A DNA stretch of 12,248 nt from Eubacterium sp. (GTDB lineage Bacteria > Bacillota > Clostridia > Lachnospirales > Lachnospiraceae). Made by a program: the position numbers and the translations under genes. Below are positions 1 through 7,856 of the stretch, piece after piece. How positions within the stretch are numbered: the first letter of the stretch is position 1; every line of letters begins with the position of its first letter. Under the pieces are notes generated by a model. That model saw only the letters and a list, made by a program, of their open reading frames with translations, was not told where the DNA came from and searched no databases. The DNA lies in assembly GCA_020844525.1 (NCBI GenBank), contig JAJGAH010000028.1:1-12248 (forward strand). Reading direction: 5' to 3'.

Positions 1-224
1 TTGGTGATGATGTACCGGATGCTGTCAAGGTTGACATGCAGAAATACTTTGACGATGGAAATACGATTCCGGCTCTTGAGTTTCTGACTGCAGTTAAGGG
101 ACCGAACTGCCCCAATATCTGTCAGGAAGTTGCTTCAGGACAGACTACAGGCGCACAGGCGGCTGAAAAGTATGATGAAGATTGCAAGAATCAGGCAATT
201 CAGCTTGGCTTGGATTGGAAGTAA
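1..224 (+). CDS. ABC sugar transporter extracellular substrate-binding protein, C-terminal fragment
   Basis: Only the last 74 residues are visible; the reading frame is open from base 3, so the gene begins before the window. The end contains an acidic, Gly/Gln-rich helical stretch (VASGQTTGAQAAEKYDEDCK) typical of the C-terminal lobe of CUT1 family binding proteins, where repeated copies of the ligand-binding protein end in a helix following a 'G..T..eAa' pattern. The call rests on this pattern and on the two permease genes immediately downstream. Such proteins are normally lipoproteins outside the membrane that deliver sugars to the permease. Three cysteines occur near the end (in NCPNIC and DEDCK), which is somewhat unusual for an exported protein and could allow a disulfide. 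The gene closes with tandem TAA stops (222-227). The ligand cannot be told from this fragment. Confidence 0.82.
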   Translation, partial: GDDVPDAVKVDMQKYFDDGNTIPALEFLTAVKGPNCPNICQEVASGQTTGAQAAEKYDEDCKNQAIQLGLDWK

Positions 225-237
225 TAAGTAAAAACAT

Positions 238-308
238 AGCGGAGCTGTCGTGGAGCAGGTTCATGGCGGGGGCCATTGACACACTGAGAAGCGGCAGCTT
301 TGCTTTTT
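238..308 (+). terminator. Branched hairpin plus T-run between binding-protein and permease genes (partial terminator)
   Basis: Bases 238-250 (AGCGGAGCTGTCG) can pair over their full 13 bases with 292-304 (CGGCAGCTTTGCT), counting three G-U pairs. The 41-base loop holds a second small hairpin, ATGGC (263-267) with GCCAT (272-276) around a GGGG loop. The outer stem is followed by T305-T308, extending a five-base T-run from 304. It starts 13 bases after the binding-protein stop. In sugar ABC operons a leaky terminator here commonly lets the binding protein be made in excess over the permeases; that role is inferred. Confidence 0.65.
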
Positions 309-401
309 ATCGGGTAGAGAAATTATAAACTGTTCTGCTTCGTTATAAGGTACCGGAAGAGTTTTTAAAGGTTCGCCTACTCGATCAAGGGGGTACATAT
401 T

Positions 402-1283
402 ATGCAGAGTGCGCAGAAAAAGAAAGAACGGTCATCCTATCCGATACTGTTTATGATGCCGGCGCTTGTTATTTTTGCTATATTTTTTCTGATTCCAATT
501 ATAACATCATTTTATTATTCCTTGACGGTATGGGATTTCTCCAGTGTCAAATTTGTAGGAATGCAGAATTTTGTTAATTTCTTTAAGGACCAGGCATTGA
601 GCAGTTCTGTTGTTCATACGCTGATCTATGCATTTCTGACAAGTTCTCTAAAGGTTATCATTGCCTTCTTCATTGCTGTATTTCTTACCAGTAAAATCCG
701 TACGAAGAACTTCATTCGTTCAGCTGTATTTTTTCCAAATCTGGTATCCACAATGGCGGTAGGTCTGATTTTTGCCGCATTGATGCATCCGACAAAGGGT
801 CTGATCAATATATTCCTTGAAGCAATTGGTCTGCATGCAGTTGATTTTCTGGGTAATGTCAACACTGCCCTGTATAGCGTAATTGCCGTGGATGTCTGGA
901 AAGGACTGAGCATTTCAGTAGTTATCTATATCGCCGGGATTCAGTCTATCGACAGCAATTATTATGAGGCAGCTTCTATTGACGGCGCAAATGGATGGCA
1001 GAAGCTATGGAACATTACCTTCCCGTTGCTGACACCTGCGCGCAACTCCATTATCATTCTTTCTTTGATTGGTGGGCTTCGATGCTTTGATCTGATCTGG
1101 GCAATGACTGGAGGCGGTCCGGGATTTGCAACAGATGTACTGGCATCAATCATTTATAAGCAGTATGCATATGGATACTATGGTCTGTCGACTGCCGGCA
1201 ATGTAATCATGCTGATATTAATATCTGCAATTGCGTATCCGCTGCAGCATTTTCTGAACAAACAGGAGGAGGCAATATCATGA
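402..1283 (+). CDS. ABC sugar transporter permease, MalF/UgpA type (CUT1)
   Basis: This 293-residue inner-membrane protein forms one half of the channel of a binding-protein-dependent sugar importer. It starts with a basic cytoplasmic tail (MQSAQKKKER), then a first membrane helix at about residues 14-38, and has roughly six hydrophobic segments in all. The signature EAA loop that contacts the ATPase is at about 187-212 (YYEAASIDGANGWQ, ending FPLLTP). Conserved CUT1 MalF-like features GMQNF (53-57) and TGGGPG (236-241) are also present. Length and topology match UgpA/LacF-type permeases, which lack the large periplasmic loop of E. coli MalF. AAGGGGG at 387-393 lies 8 bases before the ATG and supports this start. 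The stop overlaps the next start as ATGA (1280-1283), so the two permeases are translationally coupled. The substrate is unknown; the neighbouring glycosidases suggest an oligosaccharide. Confidence 0.95.
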   Translation: MQSAQKKKERSSYPILFMMPALVIFAIFFLIPIITSFYYSLTVWDFSSVKFVGMQNFVNFFKDQALSSSVVHTLIYAFLTSSLKVIIAFFIAVFLTSKIRTKNFIRSAVFFPNLVSTMAVGLIFAALMHPTKGLINIFLEAIGLHAVDFLGNVNTALYSVIAVDVWKGLSISVVIYIAGIQSIDSNYYEAASIDGANGWQKLWNITFPLLTPARNSIIILSLIGGLRCFDLIWAMTGGGPGFATDVLASIIYKQYAYGYYGLSTAGNVIMLILISAIAYPLQHFLNKQEEAIS

Positions 1284-2110
1284 AGAAAAAGAAAAAGCTG
1301 ACTCTTCTCGGAGATATTCTGGGCGTATTTTTCGCAGTTGTGATTTTTATCATTCCGTTTTATTTCATGCTTGTCACTGCACTTAAGTCAGAGAAGGAAG
1401 CAAATCTTCTCAGCATAGCATGGCCGAGCAAGCTGCATCTGGAAAACTTTGTGGAAGTATTTAAGACAAATAACTACATGTTGCTCACTGCATTTAAGAA
1501 TAGCAGCCTGATTACTGTTTTTTCGGTGGCGATATTGATTATTACGAGTTCCATGGCAGGATATGTTATTCAACGGCGTCATGATAAAGCAGTCAGCATT
1601 CTTCAGGCTATTCTGATGATGGGCCTGATGATTCCCGCTGCGATTCTGCCGACGATTTCATTACTTCAGAAATTACACATATACAAGACTATGTTTTCCA
1701 TGGTGATGATTGAAGTAGCCCTGCAGCTTCCATTCACAATCATGCTTTACAGAGGGTTTATGGCATCCATTCCACGGGAACTGGAAGAAGCAGCACGTAT
1801 TGACGGATGTGGGAAGTTCCAGACATTCTTCCAGATTATTCTTCCGTTGTTAAAGCCAATCACTGCAACGGTCATCATTCTGGATGCAGTTACGGTGTTT
1901 AATGATTTTACGAACCCGCTGTACTTCTTCCCTGGGAATGAAAATGCGACTGTGCAGCTGACATTGTATAACTTCAAGGGGCAGTTCGCCAGCAGTTATA
2001 ATCTGATGTTTGCAGACATTCTGATTATTACGATACCAATGTTTATTCTGTTTCTTTTCTTTAATAAGCGGATTGTTGCCGGCATGGTTGCAGGGTCAGT
2101 GAAAGGATAA
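1280..2110 (+). CDS. ABC sugar transporter permease, MalG/UgpE type (CUT1)
   Basis: A 276-residue membrane protein, the second half of the sugar channel. It has a lysine-rich cytoplasmic N-terminus (MKKKKK) and a first membrane helix at about 13-35, followed by the MalG-like TALKSEKEA segment (33-41). The EAA loop at about 169-193 (EEAARIDGCGKF, ending LPLLKP) is the docking site for the ATPase. DAVTVFNDFTNPLYF (202-216) corresponds to the conserved W/FNdf..PL region of MalG-type permeases. The C-terminus ends KRIVAGMVAGSVKG, the usual ending of this family. AGGAGG (1264-1269) inside the preceding gene serves as ribosome binding site, and its ATG overlaps the upstream stop by four bases. No ATPase gene follows, as expected for CUT1 systems that share a housekeeping MsmK/UgpC-type ATPase. 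Confidence 0.95.
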   Translation: MKKKKKLTLLGDILGVFFAVVIFIIPFYFMLVTALKSEKEANLLSIAWPSKLHLENFVEVFKTNNYMLLTAFKNSSLITVFSVAILIITSSMAGYVIQRRHDKAVSILQAILMMGLMIPAAILPTISLLQKLHIYKTMFSMVMIEVALQLPFTIMLYRGFMASIPRELEEAARIDGCGKFQTFFQIILPLLKPITATVIILDAVTVFNDFTNPLYFFPGNENATVQLTLYNFKGQFASSYNLMFADILIITIPMFILFLFFNKRIVAGMVAGSVKG

Positions 2111-2272
2111 TATAATTTTTGTATCGGGCCAGGCATTGAGAGAATTTCCATGTCTGGTCATCTTTCATTTTGATACCTGTATTACAGCCCGACATGACAG
2201 TGTCTGATTTGTCTTTCGGACAAAGCGCAGGATGATTTTGAGATAGCACGCTGAGATGAAGAGGATACTGGG
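2111..2272 (+). other. Spacer between transporter and two-component genes
   Basis: This 162-base spacer contains no plausible gene. TCGGGC (2124-2129) can pair with GCCCGA (2187-2192) over a long loop, and TTTGTC (2208-2213) with GACAAA (2219-2224) around TTTCG. Neither is followed by a T-run, so I do not call a terminator. No convincing -35/-10 pair was found. AAGAGGA (2259-2265) is the ribosome binding site of the kinase gene, 7 bases before its ATG. The length would allow a separate promoter for the regulatory genes. Confidence 0.4.
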
Positions 2273-4057
2273 ATGAAGTTTCGTCGCAAGATGATTATGG
2301 CATATGCCTTGGTGGCTGGTATATGTGCACTTATAACTGGGATAGCTGTGTTCTGGGTCAGTTATGATGCTGCAGTAGATGTGGAAGGGAGAAATCTCAA
2401 GGAAACTGCGGACCAGATTGTTGAGCAGATGGATACAAGGCTGGCATCGATGGATGCAAGTATGGATTATATGCTTTCCAATATGGATATTTTGAGCGCG
2501 ATGATGACTCTGGGCCGTGAGGATGGTTCGGATAATGATTCTCTGGATGTTTCTGCAAGGGCAACGCTGCGGAAAAATATCAACACAGATTTTATTCTAA
2601 AAAACTGCTATCGTCTGGTATGGTTTAATAGAGATGGAGAGATTATCAGCAGTACTAATACCAACCTTCCCGGAACAATCAGCTCCTTTGATCCGGACGA
2701 TTTATCTTATCTTGAGATGGCTGAGAAGGAACACGGTCATTCTGTCTTGATCGGAAGCAGGGCGGATCCATGGGTAGCAAATGATGATGCACCCAGAGTT
2801 TTTTCAATGATTAAGGCGATACAGGGTGCCAATATGGGATACCTTGAAGTGGAGAATTTATCCTCTGATCTCAGCTATCTTCTTCCTTCTAATAAAAGGA
2901 TACAATATGCGATCTATATTAATGAAGCTGAGTGTATCGGTCTGGGAAACGAAATGCGAAAAACCGCAGCATATCTGCCATATTTAAACAAAACAGATGG
3001 AGTGATTGAAAAAAAGGATAACACATGGTTTACGGTCAGCCATTCACAAAAATACAATATCACTGTTCTCACGCTGGAGAAAAATGAAGGTTTTGTCTCA
3101 AATATTCGCAATATTATCGCTATTTCTATACTAATTGGGATGCTCGTTTTTGCATCAGGCATGTTGCTTGTGTTGTTTTGGTCTAACATTCTTACAAAAC
3201 CGCTCCGGCAGATGAGGCACATAATAGATCAGACAAATCTGGAAACGTTGAATCAGAATCCGGTTGAAGAGGTGCGGATCTGGAAAGGCAATGATGAGCT
3301 GCAACAGCTGTCTGACTCCTATCAGGTCATGACCAGAAGGCTGCATGACGCAATTCAGAAAGAGAAGAAGGCCTCTCTGTTACAGCTGCAGGCCTTATAT
3401 GATTCGCTGCAGGCCCAGGTGAATCCACATTTCATTTATAATGTACTGAATGTTCTGTCCGCCCGTGGCGTCATGGATAATGATGATACGATTTGCGAAA
3501 TGTGCGGTGCGCTAGCATCGATTCTGAGATATTCTACTGGAAACCAGAGGCGTTATACCAGAATAGATGAAGAAATTGAATATTTGCAGAATTATTACTT
3601 TTTATTGCGTTCCCGATTCGGTGAAGGTCTGCAATTTAATTTTCACATCAGCAGCGAAATACGAAGGGCTGAAATTCCAAAGGGTGTTCTTCAGCAGATT
3701 GTTGAGAATAGTATTGCGCATGGATTCCGTGACAGAACATCTGATATGGAGATTGACATTATCGGAAAGCTTGAAGAAAACAGGTGTGTTATACAGATTA
3801 TTGATAATGGAGTAGGAATTGAAGAGGATATGCTGGATAATATTAAAACCCGCATGTATCAGGTGCGGGAAAAGATTCTTGAAGAACATGACAATATTCA
3901 GCTTGGTATCGGAGGGTTAGGGCTGCTTAATGCATATGCCCGTTGCCTTCTGCTCTATGAAGATGAACTGACCTTTGTAATCAGCAACAGGAGTGACTGC
4001 ACAGGTGTTGAGACACAGATCAGTTTTCCAATTATAAAGGATGGTGGGGATTCATAA
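2273..4057 (+). CDS. Sensor histidine kinase, YesM-like (LytS/YesM family, HAMP)
   Basis: A 594-residue membrane sensor kinase. A membrane helix at about 7-30 and a second at about 279-304 bracket an extracytoplasmic region of about 245 residues, the size of a Cache-type sensor. A HAMP linker follows at about 305-360. The kinase core is of the His_kinase (PF06580) type: the phospho-acceptor is H386 in NPHFIYN, the N-box is at 475-484 (QIVENSIAHG, N479), the first glycine box is DNGVGI (511-516), and the second is GIGGLGLLNA (545-554). Family members autophosphorylate and pass the phosphate to a YesN-type regulator, here encoded 1 base downstream. The start is supported by AAGAGGA seven bases upstream and the immediate positively charged plus hydrophobic N-terminus. 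The ligand is not evident. Placement next to sugar transport and glycosidase genes implies a carbohydrate or transporter-derived signal. Confidence 0.95.
   Translation: MKFRRKMIMAYALVAGICALITGIAVFWVSYDAAVDVEGRNLKETADQIVEQMDTRLASMDASMDYMLSNMDILSAMMTLGREDGSDNDSLDVSARATLRKNINTDFILKNCYRLVWFNRDGEIISSTNTNLPGTISSFDPDDLSYLEMAEKEHGHSVLIGSRADPWVANDDAPRVFSMIKAIQGANMGYLEVENLSSDLSYLLPSNKRIQYAIYINEAECIGLGNEMRKTAAYLPYLNKTDGVIEKKDNTWFTVSHSQKYNITVLTLEKNEGFVSNIRNIIAISILIGMLVFASGMLLVLFWSNILTKPLRQMRHIIDQTNLETLNQNPVEEVRIWKGNDELQQLSDSYQVMTRRLHDAIQKEKKASLLQLQALYDSLQAQVNPHFIYNVLNVLSARGVMDNDDTICEMCGALASILRYSTGNQRRYTRIDEEIEYLQNYYFLLRSRFGEGLQFNFHISSEIRRAEIPKGVLQQIVENSIAHGFRDRTSDMEIDIIGKLEENRCVIQIIDNGVGIEEDMLDNIKTRMYQVREKILEEHDNIQLGIGGLGLLNAYARCLLLYEDELTFVISNRSDCTGVETQISFPIIKDGGDS
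4043..4050 (+). promoter_or_regulatory. Ribosome binding site that decides the response-regulator start
   Basis: GGTGGGGA at 4043-4050 lies 8 bases before ATG 4059. An in-frame ATG at 4041 would add six residues, but has no ribosome binding site at proper distance (AAAGGA overlaps it directly). Response regulators also begin right at their first beta strand, which favours MYKVLVADDE. Confidence 0.6.
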
Positions 4058-4058
4058 A

Positions 4059-5582
4059 ATGTACAAGGTTCTGGTAGCTGATGATGAGCCAATGGCGCTT
4101 CAAATGATGATAAAAATTGTCACGGATCGATGCCCGGAATTTGAAATATGCGACACCGCGGCAGATGGGAAAGAGGCATTGGATAAAATCAGAAAGGAAA
4201 AACCGGATGTCGTAATAACAGATATCAAGATGCCTTTGGTCAGCGGAGTTCGTATCTGCGAGTTGATTCGTGAAGAAAACCCGGATGTCTTTTTTATCAT
4301 TATCAGTGGTTATCAGAGCTTTGAATATGCCCAGAGGGCTATACGGTCGGGGGCAGCTGACTACATACTGAAGCCGATTGTGCCGTCTGTATTACAGAAG
4401 GCAATGGCGAAGCTCGCGGAGAAAATCCGTGTGGCATATTATTACAGAAGAAATCGTCTGCTTCGCCAGATCTGCAATGGCTCAGATTATGACCTCGATG
4501 AGATGCGCATGATTTTTCCATATGAGTCATTATATGTTGGTTTCGTTCGCCAGAATGGATTGCCAAGACGGTTTACAAAGAACGTCGGCAGAGAGATTTA
4601 TTCGGATATTGATGAACAATACATGATCTATGGGCGTGATGAAATGGAAGCGCTGTATCTGATTCCAACTGAAATGCTCGGAACCCAGTCAATCAAGTCT
4701 TACATGCAGAAGGTCGCTGATCGTCAGAAAAAAGCTAATACATATCAGACTATCATCTACTCCGAGAAAAGGGTACAGGTAGAAAATCTCACAGAAGTTA
4801 TCCGTTTGATCTATGATGCCCTTGCACACTATACGGTGATCGGGAAAAATCAGACGATCGCGATTGATCAGAAAAATGCTGATTTACTTGGACATCGGAA
4901 TGGTGATGATAAGCAGGCGGCAGATGAAGATTCTTTTGCAGATATGGAGTTGTTGATCAGCGATCATAAAATTGACCAGGCAAAAAGGAAAATTCAGGAA
5001 GCTTTTCATCGATGGCAGTCACAAGATCGTCCGCAAGGATGGATGGAGTATGCAGCAAGAAATCTGAATAATTTATGCATTCGCTATCAGCACATTCAGG
5101 ACAATGCAGAAATAATTAACAGGGAAATACTGCTCGACGATGCATTTTATGAAGCAGCAAACGTTGAAGAACTTACAGAGGCGGTTCTTGGCATTCTGTT
5201 TCAAAATGAAGAAACTGAGAAAAATGTAACAAAGCTGGACTCACCAGAATTTTTAAAGGAAGTTCTAGAGTATCTGCACCATCATCTGAAAGATCCACTA
5301 TCTATGTCAGAGGTGTGCCGGACATTTGGCGTATCTCAGACGTATCTTTCGAAAATTTTTCGCAAATATACAGGGCTATCTTTTAATCAGAAGGTAACAG
5401 AACTTCGGATGGAGAAGGCAAAACGGATTATTCAGGAGAACAGTGAATATTTCATTAAGGAAATTGCAGAGATGGTTGGTTATCAGGATCAGTTCTATTT
5501 CAGCCGTGTCTTCCGCTCTTATGTAGGGAAAAGCCCAAGTGAATATGCGGATGAGCTTGAAAAGTATGAAGAGCTGGACTAA
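4059..5582 (+). CDS. Response regulator, YesN-like: receiver domain plus AraC-type DNA-binding domain
   Basis: From ATG 4059 this is a 507-residue cytoplasmic transcription regulator. The receiver domain is at 1-125: acidic pocket D8-D9, phospho-acceptor D55 in VVITDIKMP, S83 in IIISGY, and K105 in DYILKP are all present, so it looks phosphorylatable. A long middle region of about 270 residues, usual for YesN-type proteins, shows no recognisable motif. The C-terminal AraC/XylS domain (about 394-507) has two helix-turn-helix units, near 416-437 (MSEVCRTFGVSQTYLSK) and 466-493 (IKEIAEMVGYQDQFYFSRVF), plus the family ending VGKSPSEY. It follows the kinase stop by one base (TAAAATG), so the pair is co-translated. 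By analogy with other YesM/YesN pairs it should activate the adjacent transport and glycosidase genes when phosphorylated. That target set is inferred. Confidence 0.95.
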   Translation: MYKVLVADDEPMALQMMIKIVTDRCPEFEICDTAADGKEALDKIRKEKPDVVITDIKMPLVSGVRICELIREENPDVFFIIISGYQSFEYAQRAIRSGAADYILKPIVPSVLQKAMAKLAEKIRVAYYYRRNRLLRQICNGSDYDLDEMRMIFPYESLYVGFVRQNGLPRRFTKNVGREIYSDIDEQYMIYGRDEMEALYLIPTEMLGTQSIKSYMQKVADRQKKANTYQTIIYSEKRVQVENLTEVIRLIYDALAHYTVIGKNQTIAIDQKNADLLGHRNGDDKQAADEDSFADMELLISDHKIDQAKRKIQEAFHRWQSQDRPQGWMEYAARNLNNLCIRYQHIQDNAEIINREILLDDAFYEAANVEELTEAVLGILFQNEETEKNVTKLDSPEFLKEVLEYLHHHLKDPLSMSEVCRTFGVSQTYLSKIFRKYTGLSFNQKVTELRMEKAKRIIQENSEYFIKEIAEMVGYQDQFYFSRVFRSYVGKSPSEYADELEKYEELD

Positions 5583-5619
5583 CCACTTTGGCATCTAATC
5601 ACAACAAAAACAGATTAGC

Positions 5620-5625
5620 AGGAGG
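5620..5625 (+). promoter_or_regulatory. Ribosome binding site that decides the GH78 start
   Basis: AGGAGG at 5620-5625 sits 7 bases before ATG 5633. The frame is open further upstream to a TTG at 5588, but that start has no ribosome binding site and would add residues unlike the family, so ATG 5633 is preferred. Confidence 0.85.
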
Positions 5626-5632
5626 AAAAATT

Positions 5633-7813
5633 ATGATTAGAAGAGTAGTTTGGATTCGTCCGGAAAAGGATATGGGTGATGTAGTACCGTTGTTTAAAAA
5701 GAATTTCATTATTTCGGGTCATGTCAAGAAGGCGGCATTGCAGATCACTGCACTGGGAACCTATGTGGCACGGCTGAATGGACGAAGAATAGGAAAATTT
5801 GTATTGGCACCCGGATTTACCACATTTGATCATCGTCTGCAGGTACAGACATATGATGTGACAAATCTGATTTGCAATCAGAAAAATCAACTGTCAGTTC
5901 TGGTTGGAAAAGGATGGTATCGGAGCAGACTGGTGGGATGGCAGTCCAGCGAGAAACAGAATATGTATCGAAAAAATCCGGCTGGTCTGACTGCTGAATT
6001 ACGGCTGGATTATGATGATGGAACAACGGAGTACATTGCCTCAGATGAAAGCTGGACTGTAGAGGAAAGTCAGATCCGTTTCTCAGAGATTTATGATGGA
6101 GAAATAGCAGATGGTACTTTTTGCCCTTCTGTAAGGAAACAGGCCGTCGTATTTGATGGCCCGACAGAAACGTTGATACCGCAGGAAGGAGAGGAAGTAC
6201 GTGAACAGGAGCATGTTAGCGTAAAAAGGATTTTTGTCACACCAAAGGGCGAGACAGTTTTCGATTTTGGTCAGGAAGTTACAGGTTATGTAGAAACACA
6301 GGTGACTGCAGAAAGCGGCGAAGTTGTAGATCTGTCATTTGCTGAGGTAATGGATAAGGAAGGCAATTTCTATACAGAGAATTATCGGTCGGCGAAGGCG
6401 CAGTATCATTATACCTGCTCTGAGGGAGAACAGACCTGGAAACCGCAGCTCACCTTTTTTGGATTCCGGTATATCCGTATTAACGCGTTCCCTGGCGGAG
6501 TAAAGAATGCTGTTGCAGACAACTTTACAGCTATACAGATAAATTCGGATATGCGCCGGACAGGCTGGATACGTACTTCGGATCCTATGCTGAACAGACT
6601 TTTCCGAAATATTATCTGGGGACAGAAATGTAATTTTGTGGATGCTCCGACTGACTGTCCGCAGCGTGATGAGCGACTGGGATGGACGGGAGATGCACAG
6701 GTCTTCTGCCGGACAGCATGCTACAATTTTGATACAGAAAGATTCTATAAAAAATGGCTGGGGGATCTGAAAGCGGATCAGCGCTCTGATGGGGCAGTTG
6801 GTTTTGTTATCCCTGATCTGCTTCAGGCAGAAAAACCAAGTGCGGCCTGGGGTGACGCCGGTGTGATCTGCCCGTGGGAAGTTTACATGGCATTTGGAAA
6901 TCCTGATATACTGCGGAAACAATTTGAGAGTATGCATCTATGGGTCGATTATATTACCTCTGCGACAACGGTTCCCGGTCTGTGGGCAGGTGGAGAGCAC
7001 TTCGGAGACTGGCTTGGACTGGATGCTCCGTCTGGAAGCTACAAGGGATCCAGCCGCGAAGAATTTATCGCAACTGCCTTTTATGCATATTCCACAGAAT
7101 TGGTGATCAAGGCGGGGAAAGTGTTGAACGAAGATGTAACAGAATATGAAAATTTATATCAGACCATTGCAGATAAATTCAGGGAAACCTATACGGAATA
7201 TCAGACACAGACGGAGTGTGTGCTTGCTGTTCAGTTCCATCTGGCAGAAAATCCGCAGAAGACATCTGATCAGCTGGTTGATATGATCCATAAAGCGGGG
7301 GATCAGCTGCAGACTGGATTTGTAGGTACTCCATACCTGCTTCATGTTCTCAGCGATTATGGACATGCAGATCTCGCATGGACACTTCTTCTGAGAAAAG
7401 AATATCCATCTTGGCTGTATCCGCTTTCCAAAGGTGCGACTACTATGTGGGAACATTGGGATGGCATCATGCAGAACGGTGATTTCTGGAGTGCGGATAT
7501 GAATTCATTTAATCACTATGCATACGGTGCAGTTGCAGACTGGATGTATGGCACGGCTGCTGGTATTCGTCCGGTTGAAGAGGCCCCCGGATATGCACAG
7601 GCACTAATTGCTCCGCACCCAGACAAACGACTTGATTGGTTTGAAGCTACTGTGATGACGCGACATGGAAAGATTGTATCACGGTGGTCACAGGAAGACG
7701 GAAGATTCCGTTTTGACATCGAAACACCAGTCATTTCGACTGTTGTGATCGGAAACAAGACAAGGGTCGTACAGCCTGGAAGATATGTACTTTATGCGGC
7801 AGACGATAGCTGA
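5633..7813 (+). CDS. Glycoside hydrolase family 78, probable intracellular alpha-L-rhamnosidase
   Basis: A 726-residue enzyme predicted to hydrolyse terminal alpha-L-rhamnose from oligosaccharides or glycosides. The first part (about 15-165) resembles the carbohydrate-binding-like rhamnosidase N domain (LNGRRIG, LAPGFTTFDHR, GKGWYRSRL). A beta domain follows (about 190-305, FDFGQEVTGYV), then the (alpha/alpha)6 barrel (about 310-640), then a beta-sandwich C domain (about 645-726). The barrel holds the family signature DCPQRDERLGWTGDAQ (341-356), where D341, E347 and D354 match the positions of the acidic active-site residues of characterised GH78 enzymes. GATTMWEHWDG (601-611) contributes E607, a candidate catalytic base. 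SFNHYAYGAVADW (625-637) is also conserved. There is no signal peptide, so it should act in the cytoplasm on imported substrate. It lacks the extra N-terminal domain of larger GH78 proteins. It lies 50 bases after the regulator gene, probably in the same transcript. A related specificity within GH78 cannot be excluded. Confidence 0.9.
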   Translation: MIRRVVWIRPEKDMGDVVPLFKKNFIISGHVKKAALQITALGTYVARLNGRRIGKFVLAPGFTTFDHRLQVQTYDVTNLICNQKNQLSVLVGKGWYRSRLVGWQSSEKQNMYRKNPAGLTAELRLDYDDGTTEYIASDESWTVEESQIRFSEIYDGEIADGTFCPSVRKQAVVFDGPTETLIPQEGEEVREQEHVSVKRIFVTPKGETVFDFGQEVTGYVETQVTAESGEVVDLSFAEVMDKEGNFYTENYRSAKAQYHYTCSEGEQTWKPQLTFFGFRYIRINAFPGGVKNAVADNFTAIQINSDMRRTGWIRTSDPMLNRLFRNIIWGQKCNFVDAPTDCPQRDERLGWTGDAQVFCRTACYNFDTERFYKKWLGDLKADQRSDGAVGFVIPDLLQAEKPSAAWGDAGVICPWEVYMAFGNPDILRKQFESMHLWVDYITSATTVPGLWAGGEHFGDWLGLDAPSGSYKGSSREEFIATAFYAYSTELVIKAGKVLNEDVTEYENLYQTIADKFRETYTEYQTQTECVLAVQFHLAENPQKTSDQLVDMIHKAGDQLQTGFVGTPYLLHVLSDYGHADLAWTLLLRKEYPSWLYPLSKGATTMWEHWDGIMQNGDFWSADMNSFNHYAYGAVADWMYGTAAGIRPVEEAPGYAQALIAPHPDKRLDWFEATVMTRHGKIVSRWSQEDGRFRFDIETPVISTVVIGNKTRVVQPGRYVLYAADDS

Positions 7814-7856
7814 AAGCAGATAAGAAATACATAATATCAGAAGGGAGGGAAGAAAG

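Noticed and set aside
323..348. Two TTATAA boxes 20 bases apart as a promoter for the permease genes
   Set aside because: Neither has a convincing -35 box at 16-18 bases, and such AT-rich words are frequent in spacers.
2208..2224. Small hairpin TTTGTC/GACAAA as a terminator
   Set aside because: Six pairs, mostly A-T, and no T-run follows, so it is too weak to call.
5588..5632. Upstream TTG start extending the GH78 protein by 15 residues
   Set aside because: No ribosome binding site precedes it, whereas AGGAGG precedes ATG 5633 at good spacing.
6335..6937. Minus-strand open frame of 200 codons inside the GH78 gene
   Set aside because: It lies opposite conserved GH78 motifs and its translation looks like a random shadow, with no ribosome binding site or domain.
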